Below, one piece after another: positions 7,834-17,939 of a DNA stretch of 64,000 nucleotides (the first letter of the stretch is position 1; each line of letters starts with the position of its first letter). This stretch comes from Corynebacterium sp. SCR221107 (GTDB lineage: Bacteria; Actinomycetota; Actinomycetes; Mycobacteriales; Mycobacteriaceae): NCBI RefSeq assembly GCF_027886475.1, contig NZ_CP115670.1, forward strand, positions 2,170,001 to 2,234,000. Reading direction: 5' to 3'. The position numbers and the translations under genes are program-made. The notes beneath the pieces were generated by a model. That model saw nothing but the letters and a program-made list of their open reading frames with translations. It did no database searches and was not told where the DNA came from.

Positions 7834-8592
7834 TTATTCGTCCGGTTCTATTGGGGCGGTGGCCTTGCGCATGTCGAAGTCTCCGATACGGATTCGGTGG
7901 CCGTTGTTGAGGCGGCTAACGAGTGAATCGGCTCCGACTCTGTCTGGCAGTGTTTCAACCCAGTAGGCGGCGGCCGATTGGGAGGAGATAAGTGTCGGGA
8001 GCCGACCGTCGCGGTCGAATATGATCTTGGTTAGGTCTTCTTGCCCGCGCTGGTTGATGCTCATGGTCATAAAATCGTCGATGATAAGGACATCGACGTT
8101 GATCAGTTTCCGCATCTTATCGAGGTAGTTTTGGTCAGTCGGTGAGAAGACCGCGAGCATATCTACAAGTTGATCCAGCCGGTAATACGCCACGGAATAT
8201 CCAGCCTTGCATGCGGCGATGCCGATGGCGCAGGCAATGTATGTCTTGCCTGTTCCCGTCGGTGCGAGGATGTGAATGTTGGTCGGGTTTTCCCGCCAGT
8301 TGGTCGCTGCGATCCGTTTCAGCTGGCGCATGTTGATGCCGCGTTGTTCTGCCCGGGTGACTTCAGCAAGGCTCGCATCCGGGTATCGGAATTTAGCCTG
8401 GGTGATAGCCTTGGCAATGTTGCGCTGTTGGCGTTGTGTGTAGGCTTCTTCGACTGCGGCGAGGAAGATATCTTCTGGTAGCGCATCCGCATAGGCCTCG
8501 TCGTTGACAACCTCGTAGAAGATGTCAGCGAAGGTTGATACGCGAAGCTTGCGCATTTTCGCCCGCACAATCTCGTCATCGATGCTGCTCAT
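7834..8592 (-). CDS. istB: IS21-type helper ATPase IstB
   Basis: 252 residues from the ATG at 8592, chosen for its AAGGAG ribosome binding site. It is an AAA+ ATPase of the DnaC/IstB type: Walker A '[15 protein letters not shown]', Walker B '[12 protein letters not shown]', and sensor-like '[14 protein letters not shown]'. IstB assists the transposase in target capture and strand transfer. It follows istA by 16 bases, forming the usual operon. Full length for the family. Confidence 0.92.
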   Translation of the reverse strand: MSSIDDEIVRAKMRKLRVSTFADIFYEVVNDEAYADALPEDIFLAAVEEAYTQRQQRNIAKAITQAKFRYPDASLAEVTRAEQRGINMRQLKRIAATNWRENPTNIHILAPTGTGKTYIACAIGIAACKAGYSVAYYRLDQLVDMLAVFSPTDQNYLDKMRKLINVDVLIIDDFMTMSINQRGQEDLTKIIFDRDGRLPTLISSQSAAAYWVETLPDRVGADSLVSRLNNGHRIRIGDFDMRKATAPIEPDE

Positions 8593-8608
8593 GATTTTTA
8601 CACTCCTT

Positions 8609-10216
8609 CTAGTTTTCGTAGTGATCAGCAGGCCGGATAAAGACGGCATCGGCCACCTCGCCGGTAAGCGGGGTACTTGGGCGTGGTTGGCGCTTGGCCA
8701 CAGGCTGTGTTTTTAGCCCTGGTGACCCGGGATGTTGTTGGACGTGGGCAATGTCAGTCTGGATGCGTTTGATCACTGCCATCGTGGGGGCCAGTTTCTT
8801 GTCTAAGACCTGCTGGCATGCAGGTTCCAGGGTGGCTTTGTTGTGCTTTTTGCCCAGGTTGGCCAGCACGTTGCGTGCCTGGATGAGTCCGCGGGGTACG
8901 GCGGCACTATTGCGGTCGAGGATCATCGCTATGACTGCGTGCGTTGCTGCCCCAAACGACGAGGCCCAGGCCAAAAGCTCATCACGGGTAAGCGCCTTGT
9001 GGCCTTCATCATCGCCACGCGGTGCATGCTGAGGGTTTGTGGAATACCGGTATTTAAATCCGTGAAGGCGCGTGTGTTCAGCAACAAGCTGCTCCCCGCT
9101 GAAGATGCTCACCAGTTGCGGGGTGAGCCTGACTGTTACCGATTCTCCTACCAGCTGAAATGGCACAGAGTAGTACTGATAGTCACAGGTGATGTGCCAA
9201 TTACGATCGACTTTAAGCCGCTTATAAGACACTTCCGTAAACGGCGTCGGCGGAAGATCGCGCATCACTGGTGCCTCTTCTTTATCAAAGCGCATGCGCC
9301 GTGTTGAGCCATCAGGCCGCGTCATTGCGCTGTTGATATCGGCAAGCCGATCAGCGATCGCCTCATTAAGCTCATCAAGGCTATAGAAGACCTCGTCGTT
9401 GAAGTAACCCAGGATTTTGGTGTAGGCGATTTTCACGGCACGTTCTACTGCCGCTTTGTCGCGTGGCCTGCCGGGCCGAGTCGGCACGATCGTGACCCCG
9501 TAATAGTCAGCAAACGCTGCGTAGCGGTCAGTGACCATCCGATATGTAGAGGTCTTTTTCGGCCGATAAGTCGCCGTAGAAGCATTATCCGGCACGATGA
9601 CCGCCGGTAATTTGCCAAGATAGTTCAACGCCTTAACATGGCACTCAATCCAAGCCAGCATCTTCTCATTCACAGCAGCAGTAACGTACATCAGTCCTGA
9701 GTACGGGCTGACCGCGACAAACAATGACGCCTTGAATGCGGTATCACCACTGGCCTGATCCACCACTGGCACTTTGTCACCGGCCCAGTCGACATAAAGC
9801 TCTTGCCCGGGCTCATGGGTGACGACTTCGACAAGATCATTAGCACGCAGAAATTCATTGAGCCCACTGCAAAACTGGGAGTACTGGTACTTTGCCTTAT
9901 CCGTCGGACAAGGCTGCGACAAGTAGTCCATCCACAGCTTGTGCCTGGTCACGTGCTTCGTACTTTTCAGCTTGCGTGCAAGAGCATGAAAATCAGGCTG
10001 GTCGTAGGACATCGTCCGCTTACTCCGGCCATCACTGAATCGATCATCAAACCATCCCGGTGGGAGCTGACGGAAACGCTCTGGAGTTAGTACCTCATCG
10101 TTGATGACTTTCTTTGCGCGGGATACTTCTCGTCGTGAACATCCCAATGCGTGTGTGATCTGCGCGTAGCTAGCACCATCAAGGCACATCGCGATGATCT
10201 GTTTGAAGTTAGCCAC
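8609..10216 (-). CDS. istA: IS21-type transposase IstA
   Basis: 535 residues from a GTG at 10216 with an AAGGAG ribosome binding site 9 bases upstream; the frame is open further upstream without a better start. The N-terminal HTH ('GASYAQITHALGCSRREVSR') is followed by an rve DDE core: 'ELYVDWAGDKVPVVD' (first D), 'PAVIVPDNASTATYRP' (second D), and 'RDKAAVERAVKIAY' (E). The C-terminal beta domain has 'ITCDYQYYSVPFQLVGESV', typical of IstA. It catalyses cut and strand transfer of the IS21-type element. Confidence 0.93.
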   Translation of the reverse strand: MANFKQIIAMCLDGASYAQITHALGCSRREVSRAKKVINDEVLTPERFRQLPPGWFDDRFSDGRSKRTMSYDQPDFHALARKLKSTKHVTRHKLWMDYLSQPCPTDKAKYQYSQFCSGLNEFLRANDLVEVVTHEPGQELYVDWAGDKVPVVDQASGDTAFKASLFVAVSPYSGLMYVTAAVNEKMLAWIECHVKALNYLGKLPAVIVPDNASTATYRPKKTSTYRMVTDRYAAFADYYGVTIVPTRPGRPRDKAAVERAVKIAYTKILGYFNDEVFYSLDELNEAIADRLADINSAMTRPDGSTRRMRFDKEEAPVMRDLPPTPFTEVSYKRLKVDRNWHITCDYQYYSVPFQLVGESVTVRLTPQLVSIFSGEQLVAEHTRLHGFKYRYSTNPQHAPRGDDEGHKALTRDELLAWASSFGAATHAVIAMILDRNSAAVPRGLIQARNVLANLGKKHNKATLEPACQQVLDKKLAPTMAVIKRIQTDIAHVQQHPGSPGLKTQPVAKRQPRPSTPLTGEVADAVFIRPADHYEN

Positions 10217-10377
10217 AAGGACCGGCTCCTTCCAAGTAAAAGTTGACGCGACACCACCGGATTGCGGTGTCGCCAGCATCAACTATGAAAGAAAACCCCT
10301 TGCAGTACCAGATACGTGGAACACCGGTACCAACTACGCGGACTCGCGGTACCAACTACCCCGAATCGACAGGCTAG

Positions 10378-11147
10378 CGGGTTTGGGCGTGTGGTCTATT
10401 GCTGGATTCGCCCCACAAACCCAAGGTAAAGATGAACGATCTCATCAAACGATCTTCCGGTATCTCGATGCGCGCACACCCACAACAATCGAGCAAGTCC
10501 ACAAGCTGTTGGTGGAGTATCGCAACTACTACAACACCAAGCGGCGCCACCAAGGCCTCAACCACGGCAAAATGCACATCACCCCTGCACAAGCCCGTGA
10601 GATCCTTGACCACGCTACCCCTCCCGCACAGCCTGTTGATCCAGATGTTTTATGGGCCAAAATCGCCACGTATTACCACAGCATGCACGGTGGTTTTCCC
10701 GCTGGAAGAGAAAACGCCTTGGACAAAGTGGCAGCTTCACCCAAGGCGCATAACCACGATAGTGAGCCAATCCATCAAGATTCACGCGCCATCGATGACT
10801 CCAGCGTAGCCGCCATCACCCCGGCGTCAAGTAATAGCTGGGGCATCCCCGACGAACTCTGGATCAACCGCAGTGGTGTTGTCACCATCCTCAAACACCG
10901 CTTGTACGTCGGCACTCGATGGAAAAACAGAATGCTCTACAGCCAAGTCAGCAACAATCACGCAGAGTTTTTCACCGCGCACGACGGTGAGCTTTTATTC
11001 TCCTTCCCACTTCCTATTACCTTGTTGCACCGACCGGCCGGAGGCCAGATCAACATCGGACACGTCGAAGGGATGTGGCACCGCCGCCCGCCAGAAATCA
11101 AACCGATCCTGTCGCGACCGCGGCCCTCGCGACGCAAAAAGCCATAG
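10378..11147 (+). pseudogene. IS481-type transposase, C-terminal part (interrupted)
   Basis: 256 residues that continue the transposase frame after the IS21-type insertion. The segment begins 'RVWSIAGFAPQTQGKDERSH'-like sequence carrying the catalytic glutamate, then the usual 'YRNYYNTKRRHQGL' motif of rve transposases. It is followed by a long C-terminal domain ending in a basic 'RPRPSRRKKP' tail. The frame is open upstream into IS21 DNA, but that part is not transposase. Confidence 0.85.
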
Positions 11148-11265
11148 ACCGCCCAACGCCTAAAACCTGTCCACAAACCCCTCGGACTCCCCGTCCACAA
11201 AGTGGCTAGACTCCCTGTCCAAAAAGTCTATGGACTCCGTGTCCAAAAACCCCATGGACATAACA

Positions 11266-11651
11266 ACAATGAACTAAAAGAGGCTATGCAAGGGAAACTA
11301 GCAGACGATCGAGTATTTCAATCCTTAGAAGGTAAACCGCTAGATCCGGCGAACTTCAGCTACCGGGTCTACAGGCCACTTATTAAGTCCCTCAACAAGG
11401 AACAGGGATACCCGCTTGTCACGATTCACGACCTCCGACATACGGCTGCGTCATTGGCTGTGAGTTCCGGTGCAAACATCAAGAGTTTACAGCGAATGCT
11501 AGGCCACAAATCCGCTGCACTAACCCTAGACGTATATGCAGACCTGTTCGAGGAAGATCTGTCCGATGTGGCGCTAAAAATGGACGCTTTAATCCAATCG
11601 AGTCTGAAGTGTACTGAGAGTGTACCGGGAAACGAGGAAACCCCCTCCTGA
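11266..11651 (+). pseudogene. int: tyrosine integrase, C-terminal part (interrupted)
   Basis: This segment resumes the satellite integrase after the IS481-type element. It has the remaining catalytic residues: 'VTIHDLRHTAASLAV' (HxxR), 'LQRMLGHKSAALTLDVYADL' (H and the tyrosine nucleophile). It ends 37 bases before tRNA-Val, the usual position of an integrase beside its attachment site. An ATG at 11,202 within the IS end is in frame but has no bearing on the original gene. Confidence 0.9.
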
Positions 11652-11669
11652 TTTCTCAAAAGGGGGTTT
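11638..11669 (+). terminator. hairpin after the integrase
   Basis: A nine-base stem (AAACCCCCT at 11638-11646 with AGGGGGTTT at 11661-11669) overlaps the integrase stop. It probably terminates the integrase from the left, or tRNA-Val from the right (the stem reads with T's on both strands). Confidence 0.65.
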
Positions 11670-11687
11670 AACCTGCTGTTTTACCTG

Positions 11688-11760
11688 TGCGTCCTGAGGG
11701 GCTCGAACCCCCGACCTGCTGGGTGTAAACCAGCTGCTCTCCCAGCTGAGCTAAAGACGC
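11688..11760 (-). tRNA. tRNA-Val (UAC)
   Basis: 73 bases on the minus strand forming a full cloverleaf: acceptor GCGTCTT/AGGACGC, D-arm GCTC/GAGC, anticodon loop TTTACAC giving anticodon UAC, T-arm with TTCGAGC loop. No CCA is encoded. Its 3' end faces the satellite integrase, so it is the likely attachment site; the other att copy should lie left of the window. Confidence 0.95.
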
Positions 11761-11868
11761 GCTTCGTCAACGCTCGAATGCGTTGGACGATGTGCGATAG
11801 CTTAACACATGAGCAAGTACGTGCAAAACCAGTGGTTACATACGATCGCATAGCACGTGAATCTGAAC

Positions 11869-12303
11869 TTACTTGCTTCGACTTGGAACCAGACAAGACC
11901 CCTGCCACAGGCCAAGGCGCTCAGCCTTTGTTTGGACGAGGCCGGCCAATTGCGCACTTTCAGCGATGAGGCCCGGCTCCAACGCACCTGGCTTGCCAGC
12001 ACCCGGGGTCAGCAACCAGATGCGACCACCTTCAGCGAGCGGACGTACCGCGTCTACGAGCCCGTCAACGAGATCGCCGTCATCTTCGCGCCACCAGAGC
12101 AAGACAACGTCACAGATCTCGTCGGTGTCTTCGTCAAGCAGCTCGTCGTCGATGATATCTTCGATCGCTTCACTCAGCTCCGAGTAGCAATCCTCATCCC
12201 AGCCGACCTCTTGCACGGTCATCCCCTGGGACAGCCCCAAACGACGGGCATGTTCTGCAGCTTGAGCTACAGAGTTCTTCTCCTTCGATACTGAATTGTT
12301 CAT
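11869..12303 (-). CDS. DUF3052 family protein
   Basis: 144 residues from the ATG at 12303 (MNNSVSKEKNSVAQAAEHAR); the frame also opens upstream at 12369. The sequence 'LGLSQGMTVQEVGWDEDCYS', an acidic stretch 'DIIDDELLDEDTDEICDVVL' and 'GGRIWLLTPGAGKPG' are features of the actinobacterial DUF3052 family. No activity is established to my knowledge. It is divergent from aceE, a neighbourhood I recall as conserved in corynebacteria. The ribosome binding site is weak, so the start is uncertain. Confidence 0.8.
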   Translation of the reverse strand: MNNSVSKEKNSVAQAAEHARRLGLSQGMTVQEVGWDEDCYSELSEAIEDIIDDELLDEDTDEICDVVLLWWREDDGDLVDGLVDAVRPLAEGGRIWLLTPGAGKPGALEPGLIAESAQLAGLVQTKAERLGLWQGSCLVPSRSK

Positions 12304-12701
12304 CAGTAGGCACAATACCGCCTTATTCGCCGATTCTCTCCTTTTCATTCCTAGAAACTTCTCAATCACATTTCCCTACCCCACCAAAGGTGTGGAACAC
12401 ATCTGGTGGATACCCCATAAAACACACCGGAACCCAAGGTCATGCACCACCCAATTCCCCGCAAAGCAAACAGATCAAAACGTGAGCTTTCACCCGCAAT
12501 CACCACACATTCGTGTGGCCAGACCAATACTCTTTGCCTGTTATTGCAGGTCAAAAGGATTCAGATGGCCACCGTTTAGTTTTAAAAACTCCCAACTGCA
12601 TGTTGTAAGCCAAGTACACGTATTCTGGACTCATACGCGTGTGCGCGAACACAATGCTCGCGTGAATACATAACGTCCCACTAGAACCTTGGAGGTGTGG
12701 A
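12304..12701. promoter_or_regulatory. divergent intergenic region upstream of aceE
   Basis: About 400 AT-rich bases between the DUF3052 gene and aceE. It must hold the promoters of both. I see a short dyad TGTG-N6-CACA near 12,640-12,655, but its spacing does not fit the GlxR consensus, and no convincing -35/-10 pair stands out. A clean ribosome binding site (TTGGAGGTG) lies before aceE. Confidence 0.4.
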
Positions 12702-15440
12702 ATGGCTGACCCGATTTCCGGGAAGCTCGGCGATGACACCAATTTCGCGATGATCCGCGATGGTGTTGCGTCCTACCTGAATGACGCCGATCCAGAAGAG
12801 ACCCGCGAATGGATCGAGTCTCTGGACGGGATGCTGGAGGAATCCAGCCCCGAACGCGCACGATTTATTATGCTCCGCCTTCTCGAGGTCGCCTCGGCTC
12901 GCCGTGTGGCCTTGCCGCCTCTGACTTCGACCGACTACGTCAACACCATCCCTACCTCCATGGAGCCGGAGTTTCCTGGCGACGAGGAAATTGAGAAGCG
13001 TTACCGACGCTGGATTCGTTGGAACGCCGCCATCATGGTTCACCGCGCCCAGCGCCCGGGCATCGGCGTTGGCGGGCACATTTCCACCTACGCAGGTGCC
13101 GCTCCACTCTATGAGGTCGGCTTCAACCACTTCTTCCGCGGCAAGGACCACCCAGGTGGTGGCGATCAAATCTTCTTCCAGGGCCACGCCTCACCGGGTA
13201 TGTATGCCCGTGCCTTCCTTGAGGGCCGCCTGACTGAGGATGACCTGGACGGCTTCCGCCAAGAGGTCTCCCGCCCGCAGGGTGGTATTCCGTCTTACCC
13301 GCACCCGCACGGCATGAAGGACTTCTGGGAGTTCCCGACCGTCTCCATGGGCTTGGGCCCGATGGACGCCATCTACCAGGCGCGTTTCAACCGCTACCTT
13401 CACAACCGTGGCATCAAGGACACCTCCCAGCAGCACGTCTGGGCCTTCCTCGGTGACGGTGAGATGGACGAGCCGGAGTCCCGCGGTCTGATCCAGATGG
13501 CGGCGCTTAACAACCTGGACAACCTGACCTTTGTGGTCAATTGCAACCTGCAGCGCCTGGACGGACCAGTCCGTGGCAACACAAAGATCATCCAGGAGCT
13601 GGAGTCCTTCTTCCGCGGTGCCGGCTGGTCCGTCATCAAGGTCGTCTGGGGACGCGAGTGGGATGAGCTGTTTGCCGCCGATAAGGAAGGCGCGCTCGTC
13701 GAGCTGATGAACAACACCCCCGACGGTGACTTCCAGACCTTCAAGGCAAACGACGGCGCCTACGTCCGCGAGCACTTCTTCAACCGCGACCCGCGTACGG
13801 CAAAGCTCGTGGAGAACATGACCGACGAGGAGATCTGGCACCTGCGTCGTGGTGGCCACGATTACCGCAAGATTTACGCCGCCTTCAAGCGTGCGCTGGA
13901 GACGAAGGACCGCCCCACCGTCATCCTCGCCCACACGATTAAGGGCTACGGTCTGGGCCATAACTTCGAGGGCCGCAACGCGACCCACCAGATGAAGAAG
14001 CTCACCCTCGATGACCTCAAGCAGTTCCGCGACAAGCAAGGCATTCCGATTTCCGACGAGGAGCTGGAGAAGGATCCTTACCTGCCGCCCTACTATCACC
14101 CAGGCGAGGACTCGGAAGAGATCAAGTACCTCCAGGCACGCCGCAAGGAACTGGGCGGTTACCTCCCCGAGCGCCGCAGTGTCTATGAGCCGATCCAGGT
14201 TCCGGATATCGACAAGCTGCGCAGCATCCGCAAGGGTTCTGGCAAGCAAGAAGTCGCCACCACGATGGCCGTGGTACGTACCTTCAAGGAGCTCATGCGC
14301 GATAAGGAGCTGGGCAAGCGCCTGGTTCCGATCATCCCGGACGAGGCCCGTACCTTTGGCATGGACTCTTGGTTCCCCACGCTGAAGATCTACAACCCGC
14401 ATGGCCAGAACTACGTTCCGGTCGACCATGACCTCATGCTCTCCTACCGCGAGGCTAAGGATGGACAGATCCTGCACGAGGGCATTAACGAGGCAGGATC
14501 GACGGCAGCCTTCATTGCAGCCGGCACGTCCTACGCAACTCACGGCGTGGCCATGATTCCGCTGTACATCTTCTACTCGATGTTCGGCTTCCAGCGCACT
14601 GGTGATTCCTTCTGGGCAGCCGGTGACCAGATGGCTCGTGGCTTCGTCCTCGGCGCCACCGCAGGTCGCACCACCCTGACCGGTGAAGGCCTTCAGCATA
14701 TGGATGGCCACTCGCAGATCCTGGCGTCGACCAACCCTGCGGTTGTCTCCTACGATCCTGCCTTCTCTTATGAGATCGCGCACCTTGTCCGTGAGGGCAT
14801 CGACCGCATGTACGGTCCTGGCCGCGGCGAGGACGTCATGTACTACCTGACGATCTACAACCAGCCTGTTCACCAGCCAGCCGAGCCGGAGAACCTCGAT
14901 GTGGAGGGCCTGCACAAGGGCATCTACCTCTACGAGAAGGCAGAACCGGGCTTCGCCCACGAGGTGTCCCTGCTTGCTTCTGGCATCGGAATGCAGCAGG
15001 CGCTTCGCGCCAAGCAGTTGCTTGCCGACGATTACGGCATCGGCGCCAACATCTTCTCCGTCACATCGTGGGTAGAGCTTTCCCGCGATGGCAAGAAGAA
15101 GGCTTTAGAGCACCTTCGCCACCCGGAGACCCCAATGGAGGAGCCTTTCGCCACCACTCAGTTGAAGAAGGCCTCCGGCCCCTACATCGCCGTCTCCGAC
15201 TTCGCCACGGACCTGCAGGAGCAGATCCGTGCTTATGTGCCGGGTGATTACACCACCCTCGGCGCGGACGGCTTCGGTTTCTCCGACACCCGCCCTGCCG
15301 CACGCCGCTACTTCAACATTGACGCCGAGTCTGTAACAGTAGCAGCACTCAACGGCCTCGTACGTGCAGGTGAGCTTGATGCATCTGTCGCTGCGGACGG
15401 AGCAAAGAAGTACAACCTCACCGATCCGACCAAGGCCTAA
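12702..15440 (+). CDS. aceE: pyruvate dehydrogenase E1 component
   Basis: 912 residues, full length for the homodimeric E1 of the pyruvate dehydrogenase complex. It decarboxylates pyruvate with thiamine diphosphate and passes the acetyl group to lipoyl-E2. Visible features: '[20 protein letters not shown]' near residue 125, the thiamine diphosphate motif '[12 protein letters not shown]' near residue 250 with the downstream 'FVVNCN', and '[15 protein letters not shown]'. The ATG follows a GGAGGT ribosome binding site. In corynebacteria it works in a hybrid complex with 2-oxoglutarate dehydrogenase components encoded elsewhere. It ends in a strong terminator. The codon usage is GC-rich core-genome type, unlike the polysaccharide locus that follows. 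Confidence 0.97.
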   Translation: MADPISGKLGDDTNFAMIRDGVASYLNDADPEETREWIESLDGMLEESSPERARFIMLRLLEVASARRVALPPLTSTDYVNTIPTSMEPEFPGDEEIEKRYRRWIRWNAAIMVHRAQRPGIGVGGHISTYAGAAPLYEVGFNHFFRGKDHPGGGDQIFFQGHASPGMYARAFLEGRLTEDDLDGFRQEVSRPQGGIPSYPHPHGMKDFWEFPTVSMGLGPMDAIYQARFNRYLHNRGIKDTSQQHVWAFLGDGEMDEPESRGLIQMAALNNLDNLTFVVNCNLQRLDGPVRGNTKIIQELESFFRGAGWSVIKVVWGREWDELFAADKEGALVELMNNTPDGDFQTFKANDGAYVREHFFNRDPRTAKLVENMTDEEIWHLRRGGHDYRKIYAAFKRALETKDRPTVILAHTIKGYGLGHNFEGRNATHQMKKLTLDDLKQFRDKQGIPISDEELEKDPYLPPYYHPGEDSEEIKYLQARRKELGGYLPERRSVYEPIQVPDIDKLRSIRKGSGKQEVATTMAVVRTFKELMRDKELGKRLVPIIPDEARTFGMDSWFPTLKIYNPHGQNYVPVDHDLMLSYREAKDGQILHEGINEAGSTAAFIAAGTSYATHGVAMIPLYIFYSMFGFQRTGDSFWAAGDQMARGFVLGATAGRTTLTGEGLQHMDGHSQILASTNPAVVSYDPAFSYEIAHLVREGIDRMYGPGRGEDVMYYLTIYNQPVHQPAEPENLDVEGLHKGIYLYEKAEPGFAHEVSLLASGIGMQQALRAKQLLADDYGIGANIFSVTSWVELSRDGKKKALEHLRHPETPMEEPFATTQLKKASGPYIAVSDFATDLQEQIRAYVPGDYTTLGADGFGFSDTRPAARRYFNIDAESVTVAALNGLVRAGELDASVAADGAKKYNLTDPTKA

Positions 15441-15450
15441 GCGCCCAACG

Positions 15451-15495
15451 CTGCAAGGCGGTGCCCATTCATCCTGGATGGGCACCGCCTTGCAG
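15451..15495 (+). terminator. strong terminator between aceE and the convergent glycosyltransferase gene
   Basis: A long hairpin, CTGCAAGGCGGTGCCCAT at 15451-15468 pairing with a near-perfect complement ending at 15495, fills the gap between the two convergent genes. It should stop transcription from both directions, since it ends one base before the glycosyltransferase stop. Confidence 0.85.
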
Positions 15496-15496
15496 C

Positions 15497-16576
15497 CTAT
15501 TCGTCGAAAAGCACCCGATGTGCTGCGGTATAGCCGTCTTCGATACCAAAAGTTGAATCAGGGGTCTTCCACGTGGGGTCATCAGCAAACTGCTCTATGA
15601 CATCTGCCACCTCGCTAGGCGTAGCGTGAATGCTCACCACCCCATGCCCCAGCTCGCTGAGCCAATCGGCGATCCCGGTCTCAGTTGTGACAATCAGGCG
15701 ATGCCCACAGGACAGCGCCTCAAGGTTGGAGCTTCCCACCTGCTCACGAGACCGAACCCCAGGCATGGACAATTGCACATGGCAACCTGTTGTGTCGAGG
15801 ATATCGAAGACTTCCGTGCGAGTAGCCCCCTCGATGAAGGTGACCGTAGGTTGCGTCTGAGCCCATTGGCGGACCATCGGTGCGAGTTCGCCTACACCCG
15901 CGATGACCAGTGAAAGGTCCGCGCGTCGTTTCGCGATCTCCTCCCATGCCTTGAGCATGAGCTCAATCCCCTTCTCCGCCCGCAACGAACCCACAAACGC
16001 GAATTTCTTCCGATCCTTTGGAGCATCCCAACCTGGGCGAGGCAATGGGCGTGGAAGAACTGTTTCTGCGTTGTGGAAGTCCTTCTTGGTTGTCTCCACG
16101 TAGGTCTTCCTAGCCCCTGAGGTGCCGAACACAAACACATCCAGCATCCAGATATACGGAGCCGACACAAGCCTGGCCAACCGGGTTCGCACCGGTGCCG
16201 GAATTCTTTCCGGGAGCTTAAGGAGCTTTTCCGGGAGTGCGTTGTCGATGCAGTAGGTTCCGATGCGAGTGTGCTTCCTCTTGCGCAGATCACCCAGGCG
16301 AACACCTAGGAGGAAAGGTGCAGCAGTGGGGTATTGCCTAAACCAAAACGGCTCCGGCATGACCAACTCGTCCGCATCCAACGCAAGGCCTACGCGGAAG
16401 CTCTGCCAAGGCGAAGAGAGCCGATCTTGTTCGAATCCTCCGAAGTCCCGCGCTAGCTCTACCCCCTCCATGTACATCTGCTTGACCCAAAAGATCTCCA
16501 ACGGAGCAAATTCAACCAAATTCTCAAGGAAATATGGTCGAAGCTCTGGTAGAAAAACCGCCCGCTTAATCGACAT
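15497..16576 (-). CDS. glycosyltransferase, GT-B fold (GT4-like)
   Basis: 359 residues. The C-terminal Rossmann domain contains 'FAFVGSLRAEKGIELMLKAW', 'LVIAGVGELAPMVRQW' and 'REQVGSSNLEALSCGHRLIV', the usual order of a GT4 donor-binding domain with the EX7E-like 'SSNLEAL' end. The N-terminal domain is divergent. It probably transfers a sugar to a lipid-linked intermediate at the inner membrane face. It is the first gene of a polysaccharide locus and is divergent from the flippase gene at 16,734. Donor and acceptor cannot be predicted. Confidence 0.82.
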   Translation of the reverse strand: MSIKRAVFLPELRPYFLENLVEFAPLEIFWVKQMYMEGVELARDFGGFEQDRLSSPWQSFRVGLALDADELVMPEPFWFRQYPTAAPFLLGVRLGDLRKRKHTRIGTYCIDNALPEKLLKLPERIPAPVRTRLARLVSAPYIWMLDVFVFGTSGARKTYVETTKKDFHNAETVLPRPLPRPGWDAPKDRKKFAFVGSLRAEKGIELMLKAWEEIAKRRADLSLVIAGVGELAPMVRQWAQTQPTVTFIEGATRTEVFDILDTTGCHVQLSMPGVRSREQVGSSNLEALSCGHRLIVTTETGIADWLSELGHGVVSIHATPSEVADVIEQFADDPTWKTPDSTFGIEDGYTAAHRVLFDE

Positions 16577-16733
16577 TGCTTCTGTTCCTTTTCTAAGAGT
16601 TTTCTCCCCTGGTACGCCCTCCCGTTCGAGTGAAAACTCATCACGGAGGACTGTTCCTTACTCAAGGTTAGATCGGCGCAAAGGAGAGGTAGTACATTGA
16701 TGGGAGTCTACTGCGAAAAGAAGTTATAGGAAC

Positions 16734-17939
16734 ATGGTGAAAATCCCGGAACGTCTCAAGAATATGGGCGTGGCAATGTTTGGCCAAGGCCTCAACTTTA
16801 TAGCCATGTTGTTGCCGGTGCTCGGCAAGGAGGCCGGCCAATTGGCCTATCTGATGTTTCCCCTCGCACTTGCGGCACTCCTTTTCAAGATTGGGTCCCT
16901 GTCTTTCCACGTTCGCTACCTGACCTTGAGTGACTCAAAGCGAGAAATAGGTACGGCGGTTTCCATGATGGGGCTCGTGGTAGTCTCCATCCTCACGGCC
17001 GCCGTAGGCACAGTTGTGTGGGCATGGTCCCCCCACTGGGGGCAAGTCTTGGTATGGTCAGGCCTCTTGACTTTTTCCCATGGCCTCTTCTACATGGCCG
17101 TGGCCGTGGTCATCACCGAGAAAAGGGAAGCCTTCTACGGAAGAGTCCGTCTTGTCTATGGAATCCTTAATTTCCTCCTGACGGCCATCGTCGTGTGGGT
17201 ACTCCCGTTCCAAGCCGGTCTGATTATGGTTGCCTTCCTCATAACATTCGTTGCGGGGATATGGATGATTATGCGTTGCGAAAACAACCTCTTTGCACCT
17301 TTATGGAGAAGTGGCGGTCAATGTTTCCACGCGCAGGGAAGGCAATACGTTCGGGAAAGCACCCGCACGACAAGCGCAGTATTTATCTCAGACATTGGCT
17401 TCCAGATTCAGGGATTCCTCACTCCACTTATGGGAAGCTACCAAGAAGTCTGGGCCATCGTGGTCCGCCTGTCCGGTGGCTTCGGAACGGTCGGGCAACA
17501 AATCATCGCACCATTCTTTGAAACCAAGATGGCTGCTTCAATCCGGGATGATGACGTGCAAACGGCGGAATCCACGGCGCTAAAGGCCCAGATGACGGGA
17601 ATTGCGCTGGCACTTGCCACTATCCCCATCCAAATCGGCGCCATCATTTTTGCGGTGGATGGCCCGATTGAGGACGCATCGCTCGTTTACATTTTCATCT
17701 CGATTTACGCTTTTGGACTCCTCGCAAGCTCCACGAATATCAAGGCTCCCTACATCCTGGGTCATGAGAAGGCAATGGTGGCGTGGTCAATTGTCCGATT
17801 CATCACCGAACTTCCGCTCCTCCTAACCCAGGGCTTAATCTTGCTCGCCTTGGTCTCGGGGGTCCAGATCGCGGTTGCAATCGCACTCGTCCCTTTGTCG
17901 ATCAAGGCGAAGCAGCCACCAGCGAGCACGCATTTTTAG
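16734..17939 (+). CDS. polysaccharide flippase-like membrane protein (Wzx type)
   Basis: 401 residues with about ten to twelve hydrophobic segments ('MFGQGLNFIAMLLPVLG', 'LLTAIVVWVLPFQAGLIMVAF', 'GIALALATIPIQIGAIIFAV'). The length and pattern fit a MATE/Wzx-like lipid-linked oligosaccharide flippase, which moves repeat units across the membrane. The start ATG at 16,734 follows 'TTATAGGAAC'. It is divergent from the glycosyltransferase to the left, and its stop overlaps by a few bases the stop of the acetyltransferase pseudogene to the right. Assignment rests on topology and context, as Wzx proteins share little sequence. Confidence 0.75.
   Translation: MVKIPERLKNMGVAMFGQGLNFIAMLLPVLGKEAGQLAYLMFPLALAALLFKIGSLSFHVRYLTLSDSKREIGTAVSMMGLVVVSILTAAVGTVVWAWSPHWGQVLVWSGLLTFSHGLFYMAVAVVITEKREAFYGRVRLVYGILNFLLTAIVVWVLPFQAGLIMVAFLITFVAGIWMIMRCENNLFAPLWRSGGQCFHAQGRQYVRESTRTTSAVFISDIGFQIQGFLTPLMGSYQEVWAIVVRLSGGFGTVGQQIIAPFFETKMAASIRDDDVQTAESTALKAQMTGIALALATIPIQIGAIIFAVDGPIEDASLVYIFISIYAFGLLASSTNIKAPYILGHEKAMVAWSIVRFITELPLLLTQGLILLALVSGVQIAVAIALVPLSIKAKQPPASTHF

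Larger units (their letters stand above)
7728..10371 (-). mobile_element. IS21-type insertion sequence (2,644 bp) with istA and istB
   Basis: The element starts TGTC and ends GACA, with imperfect terminal inverted repeats sharing TTGGTACCG. A 6-base target duplication (ggctag) flanks it. It carries istA and istB on the minus strand in the standard order and close spacing. Three GGTAC motifs spaced 22-24 bases lie near the left end (7746, 7768, 7792), and three mirrored GTACC copies spaced 22 bases lie near the right end (10305, 10327, 10349). These match the multiple transposase-binding sites known for IS21 ends. Both genes look intact, so it may be active. Confidence 0.9.
6914..11265 (+). 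mobile_element. IS481-type insertion sequence, itself interrupted by an IS21-type element
   Basis: The ends start TGT and finish ACA. The first 34 bases at the left match the reverse complement of the right end at 26 of 34 positions without gaps. A 15-base target duplication flanks it. It encodes one rve-type transposase on the plus strand, now split by the IS21-type element. Without that inner element the unit would be about 1.7 kb. Each end carries four GGAC-containing repeats with an exact 24-base period (6935, 6959, 6983, 7007 at the left; mirrored GTCC ends at 11172, 11196, 11220, 11244 at the right), probably transposase-binding sites. It disrupts the satellite integrase. Confidence 0.88.

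Noticed and set aside
12600..12660. GlxR (cAMP receptor) site before aceE
   Set aside because: The only dyad seen has TGTG and CACA six bases apart, whereas the GlxR consensus needs eight, and the inner bases do not fit.
13191..14960. 589-residue open frame on the minus strand inside aceE
   Set aside because: It is the antisense shadow of a highly conserved, codon-biased gene; no ribosome binding site and no recognisable domains.
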